Of a stretch of 64,000 nucleotides of DNA, positions 59,838 through 64,000 are shown piece after piece. Position 1 is the stretch's first letter; each line of letters opens with the position of its first letter. Source of the stretch: Streptomyces lavendofoliae (GTDB taxonomy: Bacteria; Actinomycetota; Actinomycetes; Streptomycetales; Streptomycetaceae); the NCBI RefSeq assembly GCF_014649735.1, contig NZ_BMTP01000010.1, forward strand, positions 217,055-281,054, written 5' to 3'. The notes under the pieces were generated by a model. It had not been told where the DNA came from. It worked only from the letters and a program-made list of their open reading frames with translations, and ran no database searches. A program made the position numbers and the translations under genes.

Positions 59838-61772
59838 CTACCCGGCCGCCCGCGCGGCGGGAGTGCCGGTCATGTACGCCGACCACACCCGCAACGGCAG
59901 GAAGTCGGCCCGGTCCGACGCGCTCCCGCCCACCCCGTTCATCGGCAGCAGCCCGTCCGTGCCGGGCCGGCTGCGGAACACCGTGACGGCGGTGGACAGC
60001 CGGCCGGTGTAACCGACGAACCACGACGCGGGCACCCGGTCCCCGGCACCCGTCCGGCCGGCGGCGACCGGGGGCAGGCTGCGGATCGCGTCCGGCGCCA
60101 TGACGTCCACCGCCACGTCCCGCAGTGCCCGCGCGACCTCACGGGCCACCCGCTCGTCCAGCGCCCGCCGGGCGGCGGGGCGCTCCAGCCCCTCCAGCGG
60201 CGTGCCGAGGTGGCTGACCGCGGTGACGGAGTACGGGTCGGTCCGCCGCCCGCCGGCGGCGAACGTGCCGTAAGCGCCGGCCATCCTGATCGCGCTCGGA
60301 GTCGACGTGCCGGTGGGGAACGACGGCTCCAGCGGCGCCATGCTCAGCGGCAGCAGGCCCGAACCGACGGCGAGGTCCCGCACCCGGTCCAGCCCCACCG
60401 CCTCGCCCAGCCGGCCGTAGAGACCGCTGTCGCCCCGCACCAGCGCCCGGCGCAGCACTTCCGGCGCGCCGGCCCCGGGACCGGCGCCGTGTTCGAGCGC
60501 GGCCGCCATGACGAACGGGGTGAACGCCGACCCCACCGGTACCCCGGCCGTGTCCGCGTTGTTGGTGAAGTGCTCGGTGGCGTCGGGGCCGCCGTACAGC
60601 GCCAGCACCGCGCCGTCGCCCGGGCGGATCGACGCCGCGCCGATCTCCACGTCCCGGTCGGCGATCCGGCGGGCCGGGTCGAGGGACGTCTGCCGCACGT
60701 CCTCCACCGTCTTCCGCAGCCGTTCCACCTCCCGTTCGTCGAAGGTGGTGCGGATCCGGTAACCGCCGCGCCCCAGCTGCTCGGTGGTAAGCCCGGTGCG
60801 GTTCTTGATGTACTTGTCGGCGACGTCCACCAGGTAGCCGATCTGGCCGGACATGCTGGTGGACACCGACTTCGGCCGGGGCTCGGGGAAGACGGTGTAC
60901 TTCGCCCGCTGCTCGGCGGACAGGTACCCGAGTTCCACCTGCCGGTCCAGGACGTACCCCCACCGCTCGACGGCCCGGCGGTGGTGGGCCGCGCTCAGCG
61001 AAGGGTCGTACAGCTCACCGCCCTTGAGCAGCGCGGCCAGCAGAGCGCCGCGCGAGGGGTCGAGGTCCTTGGCGTCCATGCCGTAGTACGCCACCGCCGC
61101 GGCCTGTACGCCGTAGGCGTTGCGGCCGAACCAGCTGGTGTTGAGGTAGCCCTGGAGGATGTCCTGTTTGGACAGCGACCTCGACAGCTTGACCGACAGG
61201 CACAGCTCGCGCAGTTTGCGGTCGAGGGTCTGCTCGGGAGTGAGGTAGGTGTTCTTCACGTACTGCTGCGTGATGGTGGAACCGCTCTGCACGTCCTGGC
61301 CGCGCGCCATGTTCACCACGGCCCTGGCCAGTCCGCGCACCGAGAACCCCGGGTCGCTGTAGAACGTGGCGTTCTCGGTGGCGATCACGGCGTTCTGCAG
61401 GGACGGCGGGATGTCGGACAGGGGGACGTTCTGCCGGTTGACGGGCCCGACGCTCACCATCTGGGTGCCGTCCGCCCAGTAGTACACATTGGCCTCGGCC
61501 CGCGCGTCGGCGTTCACATCCGCGATCTCGACCGTGGAGTACACGTACCCCACCAGCGCGACGACCGCGGCGAGGCCGGTCAGTGCCAGGACGAGCACCT
61601 GACGCCACGACGGCACCCAGCGCAGGACGCCCCGCCGGTCGCGGCGCGGGTAGTCGACGCGGAAGCGGCGGTACGCGCCCGGGGGCGGGCCGGCCGGCAC
61701 CCGGCCCCGCGGCGGTGGGCTCCCCGCCGGCCCGCGCGGAATCCACGTCCTCCGTCCCCAGCGACGCGGCAC
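59838..61772 (-). CDS. Class A penicillin-binding protein with degenerate transpeptidase motifs
   Basis: A 644-residue membrane-anchored protein: Pro/Arg-rich cytoplasmic tail, one membrane segment (about 57-80), and a glycosyltransferase domain at 100-280 with E133 ('IATENATFYSDPGF'), 'GSTITQQYVKN', 'RKLRELCLSVKL' and 'LNTSWFGRNAYGV', so glycan polymerisation looks intact. The transpeptidase-like domain follows, but the SxxK motif reads S415-A-F-T418 and KTG reads R573-T-G, so the catalytic Lys and the KTG Lys are both missing. 'WFVGYTGRLSTAVTVF' shows the fold persists. GTG start with a G6 run about 12 nt upstream; an out-of-frame ATG overlaps it. Confidence 0.9.
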   Translation of the reverse strand: MPRRWGRRTWIPRGPAGSPPPRGRVPAGPPPGAYRRFRVDYPRRDRRGVLRWVPSWRQVLVLALTGLAAVVALVGYVYSTVEIADVNADARAEANVYYWADGTQMVSVGPVNRQNVPLSDIPPSLQNAVIATENATFYSDPGFSVRGLARAVVNMARGQDVQSGSTITQQYVKNTYLTPEQTLDRKLRELCLSVKLSRSLSKQDILQGYLNTSWFGRNAYGVQAAAVAYYGMDAKDLDPSRGALLAALLKGGELYDPSLSAAHHRRAVERWGYVLDRQVELGYLSAEQRAKYTVFPEPRPKSVSTSMSGQIGYLVDVADKYIKNRTGLTTEQLGRGGYRIRTTFDEREVERLRKTVEDVRQTSLDPARRIADRDVEIGAASIRPGDGAVLALYGGPDATEHFTNNADTAGVPVGSAFTPFVMAAALEHGAGPGAGAPEVLRRALVRGDSGLYGRLGEAVGLDRVRDLAVGSGLLPLSMAPLEPSFPTGTSTPSAIRMAGAYGTFAAGGRRTDPYSVTAVSHLGTPLEGLERPAARRALDERVAREVARALRDVAVDVMAPDAIRSLPPVAAGRTGAGDRVPASWFVGYTGRLSTAVTVFRSRPGTDGLLPMNGVGGSASDRADFLPLRVWSAYMTGTPAARAAG

Positions 61773-61959
61773 GGCTCATCGCCCCCCTTTTTTCCGTACG
61801 GTGGCTGCTCGTCACCTACTACGGGACGCGGCGGCCACCCGTTCAGGCGGGCGGTGGGGGAGGGGCGGGTTCCCAGCGGGTCGCCGGCGGAGGCGCGGTG
61901 GGTGCCCGGAGGGCTGTCGGCGGGCGCCGGAGGGCTGTCGGAGGCTGTCGGCGGGTTTC

Positions 61960-62211
61960 TCAGCCGCCGAGGGGCAGGCCCGCGGGGAGACCGCCGAGCA
62001 GGCCGCCGCCGACCGGCAGGGGGGACGCCTGCTGCCCCGGGGAGTCGGGGGAGGTGCTGAGCGGGCCGGTGCTGTTGAGGTTGGTGACGACCGGAGCGCC
62101 GACCGACGCGGGCGGCTGGTCGCCGGCCACCGCGGGACCGGCGGCGGCGACGCTCGCACCGGCGATCGACGCGCACACGACGAGCAGACGGGTACGGGGG
62201 TGTCGGGACAT
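61960..62211 (-). CDS. Small secreted Gly/Pro-rich protein, hypothetical
   Basis: An 83-residue exported protein. Signal peptide 'RTRLLVVCASIAGASVAAAG' with probable cleavage after AVA near residue 29; the mature 54 residues are rich in Pro, Ser, Gly and Leu, ending 'GGLLGGLPAGLPLGG'. AGGAG precedes the ATG. Similar small cell-surface proteins are common in Streptomyces. No Cys in the mature part, so it is not a chaplin. Confidence 0.72.
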   Translation of the reverse strand: MSRHPRTRLLVVCASIAGASVAAAGPAVAGDQPPASVGAPVVTNLNSTGPLSTSPDSPGQQASPLPVGGGLLGGLPAGLPLGG

Positions 62212-62363
62212 GGCGTGCTCCTGTTGCGTGAGGGAGGGATCCGGCCGGATTTCGCGGCTGGAATGTGCAACGAACGTGACCGGCCGACGACACGGTCCCC
62301 CCACCGCCCCGGCCCGCCCCCAGCGTCCCCGTGCGCCCGGGCCGCCCGGGGCGGACCGTGCGG

Positions 62364-63080
62364 TCAGACGGACCGTGCGACGCGGAACCCCACGTCGTCG
62401 ATCCGCAGGGTCGGATGACTACGGCGGCGCACCGAGGCGCGGCAGCTCCAGCGCTCGTCGAACCACCCTCCGCCGCGCAGCACCCGGTAGGTGCCGTAGA
62501 CCTCCGGGTCGTACAGGTCCCAGCACCACTCCCACACATTGCCCAGCATGTCGTGCAGACCCCAGGAGTTGGGTCGCCTGCCGCCCACCTCGCGCATCCG
62601 CTCCAGGGAGTTGCCGCGGTGCCAGGCGATCTCGTCGAGGTCTCCGTAGCGCGCGCCGGTGGTGCCGGCCCGGCACGCGTGCTCCCACTCGGCTTCGGTG
62701 GGAAGCCGGTACCCGTCCGACGACGCGTCCCACTCGACACCCTCGCCGTCACCACGCACACGGTACGCGGGCGACAACCCCTCGCTCACGGACAGGGCGT
62801 TGCAGAACCGGACGGCGTCCCACCACGAGACGCTCTCGACCGGCAGCCGGTCACCGTGGGCGCTGCTCGGCCGCTGCCCGGTGACGGCCGCGTACCGCGC
62901 CTGGGTGACCGGGTGGACGCCCAGGCGGTAGGGCGTCAGCTCGACCGGCCACGTGCGGCCGGTCCGCCGGTCCGACAGCGTCACCCACCCCGCCGGGACC
63001 GGTACCGTCCCCCCGTTCTCCGTCAGGCCCACGCCCTCCGCCGCACCGACGGCCCCCGTAGCGTCCGCGTCCCCCGTCAT
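62364..63080 (-). CDS. Formylglycine-generating enzyme family protein, one active-site Cys missing
   Basis: A 238-residue SUMF1/FGE-sulfatase-family domain ('VELTPYRLGVHPVTQARYAA', 'ESVSWWDAVRFCNALS', 'YRLPTEAEWEHACRAGT', 'GNVWEWCWD', 'RVLRGGGWFDERWSC', 'IDDVGFRVA'). True FGEs use two Cys five residues apart to bind copper and oxidise a sulfatase Cys. Here the second is present (C213) but the first position is D208, so FGE chemistry is unlikely; the protein may be a different nonheme enzyme of the EgtB/PvdO-like superfamily or a binding protein. ATG at 63080 follows GAGGAC. Confidence 0.87.
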   Translation of the reverse strand: MTGDADATGAVGAAEGVGLTENGGTVPVPAGWVTLSDRRTGRTWPVELTPYRLGVHPVTQARYAAVTGQRPSSAHGDRLPVESVSWWDAVRFCNALSVSEGLSPAYRVRGDGEGVEWDASSDGYRLPTEAEWEHACRAGTTGARYGDLDEIAWHRGNSLERMREVGGRRPNSWGLHDMLGNVWEWCWDLYDPEVYGTYRVLRGGGWFDERWSCRASVRRRSHPTLRIDDVGFRVARSV

Positions 63081-63150
63081 GTCCTCGCCCCCGACTCCGC
63101 CCCCACCGACTCCATGATCGGGTGATCGTACCGGGGTGCGCGCACTTCGC

Positions 63151-63184
63151 GGCGGGCCCATGGCGTTCGCGCCACGGGCCCGCC
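63151..63184. terminator. Hairpin with TTCG tetraloop (15-bp stem, one mismatch)
   Basis: Arms 63151-63165 and 63170-63184 pair over 15 positions with one A-C mismatch around a TTCG loop, a very stable structure. It lies between the SRPBCC and FGE-family genes, both leftward, and probably insulates them. Confidence 0.75.
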
Positions 63185-63222
63185 TGCCGACGACCCGGTC
63201 GGCGGGACCGACCCCGCACAGG

Positions 63223-63289
63223 CCGACGCCGGCGCCGGGAGGCGCGGCACAGCGGGGTCGCCGTGCCGGCCGGCCGGCGCCGGCGTCGG
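63223..63289 (-). terminator. Long-loop inverted repeat just after the SRPBCC stop
   Basis: Perfect 14-bp arms (63223-63236 and 63276-63289, CCGACGCCGGCGCC and complement) separated by 39 nt, starting 13 nt past the SRPBCC stop codon. Likely part of the terminator together with the TTCG hairpin further on. Confidence 0.6.
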
Positions 63290-63301
63290 TCCGTGCGGGC
63301 G

Positions 63302-63766
63302 TCAGTGGTCGCCCGGCTTGATCCGGCCGCGCCAGCCGCCGGACTCGCCACCCTGACCCTCGATGAAGTCCTTGAACCGCCGCATGTCACCCTTCACGCG
63401 CCGGTCGATCGTCCCGGTCAGATCGGCGGCCTTCTCGGCGACGCCGCTGGTCTCCACGTCCATCACCAGCTCCACGCGCGTGTGCGTGTCGTCCAGCCGC
63501 TGGAAGCTGACCACACCCTTCTGCTGGGTGTCGCCGCTGATGGTCCTCCACGCGATCCGCTCGTCGGGCAGCTGGTCGACGATCTCGGTGTCGAACTCTC
63601 GCCGTACCCCACCGATCTTCGTCTTCCAGTGGTTGTGACGGTCGTCGACCTGGACGACCTCCTCGACGCCCTCCATGAACCGCGGGAACTCCTCGAACAG
63701 CGTCCACTGGTTGTACGCGGTGTGGACGGGGACGTCGACCTCGACGGATTCCTTCACCTTGCTCAT
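63302..63766 (-). CDS. SRPBCC-family (cyclase/dehydrase-like) stress-associated protein
   Basis: A 154-residue START-fold protein: 'VPVHTAYNQWTLFEEFPRFM' helix near 12-31, 'VDDRHNHWKTKIGGVRREFD' strands, 'RIAWRTISGDTQQKGVVSFQ', and the C-terminal helix 'GDMRRFKDFIEGQ'. This subfamily is often found near PRC-barrel and other stress genes. The ligand is unknown. CCAAGGAGG lies upstream of the ATG. A SigB-type promoter precedes it, consistent with stress control. Confidence 0.87.
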   Translation of the reverse strand: MSKVKESVEVDVPVHTAYNQWTLFEEFPRFMEGVEEVVQVDDRHNHWKTKIGGVRREFDTEIVDQLPDERIAWRTISGDTQQKGVVSFQRLDDTHTRVELVMDVETSGVAEKAADLTGTIDRRVKGDMRRFKDFIEGQGGESGGWRGRIKPGDH

Positions 63767-63833
63767 CTGGCGCCTCCTTGGTACCGGTCTGCGGCGCGGC
63801 GATTCCCGCCGCGCACGTCGGCCGGTGGTGCGG

Positions 63834-63857
63834 GTACCCGTTCACGCGGATCCATGC
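63834..63857 (-). promoter_or_regulatory. SigB-type promoter of the SRPBCC gene (GCAT-N14-GGGTAC, leftward)
   Basis: On the minus strand GCAT (63857-63854) and GGGTAC (63839-63834) are 14 nt apart, matching the Streptomyces SigB consensus. Predicted leader about 60 nt. The remaining sequence to the window end (63858-64000) shows no gene. Confidence 0.6.
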
Positions 63858-64000
63858 GTGGGACGTGCCCGGCGATCCGGGCGTGGCGATCCGCGCGCAC
63901 CGGGCCGGCCGGGCCCCGCGCGTGACGGTGCCCCGCCCTCCCCCGTTATCTTCTTCGCGGTCCTGCAAGAGGGCCGCTGGCCTCCGGGCCCGGCATGACT

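Overview
The window is very GC-rich (visually above 70%), with third-codon GC bias, frequent GTG starts, GTGA/ATGA stop-start overlaps and many families characteristic of Streptomyces: a conservon, a rodlin, an SSI-type protease inhibitor, WhiJ-like regulators with DUF397 partners, RppA, and GNNT-N14/16-GGGTAC promoters of the type read by the stress sigma factor SigB. I read it as a Streptomyces chromosome segment. There is no rRNA, tRNA, CRISPR array, transposase, integrase or phage gene. I annotate 66 protein genes; one is cut by the left edge.

Layout. 0-6.2 kb: N-terminus of a SNF2-type helicase (leftward), fatty acid desaturase, MOSC protein, small acidic protein, hypotheticals, methyltransferase and a composite tandem repeat. 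6.3-14 kb: an MHYT membrane sensor and a conservon (sensor kinase, roadblock protein, DUF742 protein, GTPase) split by an antisense hydrolase gene and carrying a second roadblock gene. 14-24 kb: secreted PI-PLC-like enzyme, ATP-dependent DNA ligase with an upstream G-quadruplex motif, HAD phosphatase, an F420-type oxidoreductase/isochorismatase pair and a lipoprotein deacetylase sharing a divergent region with a GTATACAC palindrome. 23-28 kb: a TenA-like/SRPBCC/FAD-oxidoreductase operon, a coiled-coil protein and a PRC-barrel stress protein. 28-34.5 kb: SSI-type inhibitor, carbonic anhydrase with SulP bicarbonate transporter, SPW membrane protein and a GAF/PP2C/ATPase switch protein.

34.7-39.1 kb is the most interesting locus. 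Two cobalamin riboswitches stand back to back. The leftward one controls an ABC importer (binding lipoprotein, permease, ATPase, all with overlapping stops and starts). The rightward one controls a FhuF-like [2Fe-2S] protein. Together they suggest a cobalamin import system with a dedicated reductive step on the imported corrinoid. Then come an MHS transporter, a large KatE catalase with a SigB-type promoter, and the rppA/P450/cupin operon for tetrahydroxynaphthalene-derived pigments, with an orphan acyl-CoA carboxylase epsilon subunit transcribed divergently from it.

46-64 kb: phosphoesterase, DUF574-type methyltransferase, an HTH/DUF397/ATPase regulatory triad, a lone rodlin, DUF3048 lipoprotein, aldo/keto reductase with a LysR gene, ClgR-like HTH regulator, glyoxalase-like protein, EmrB-type efflux pump, MalY-type aminotransferase, a penicillin-binding protein whose transpeptidase motifs are degenerate, a small secreted protein, an FGE-family protein lacking one active-site Cys, and a SRPBCC protein with a SigB-type promoter.
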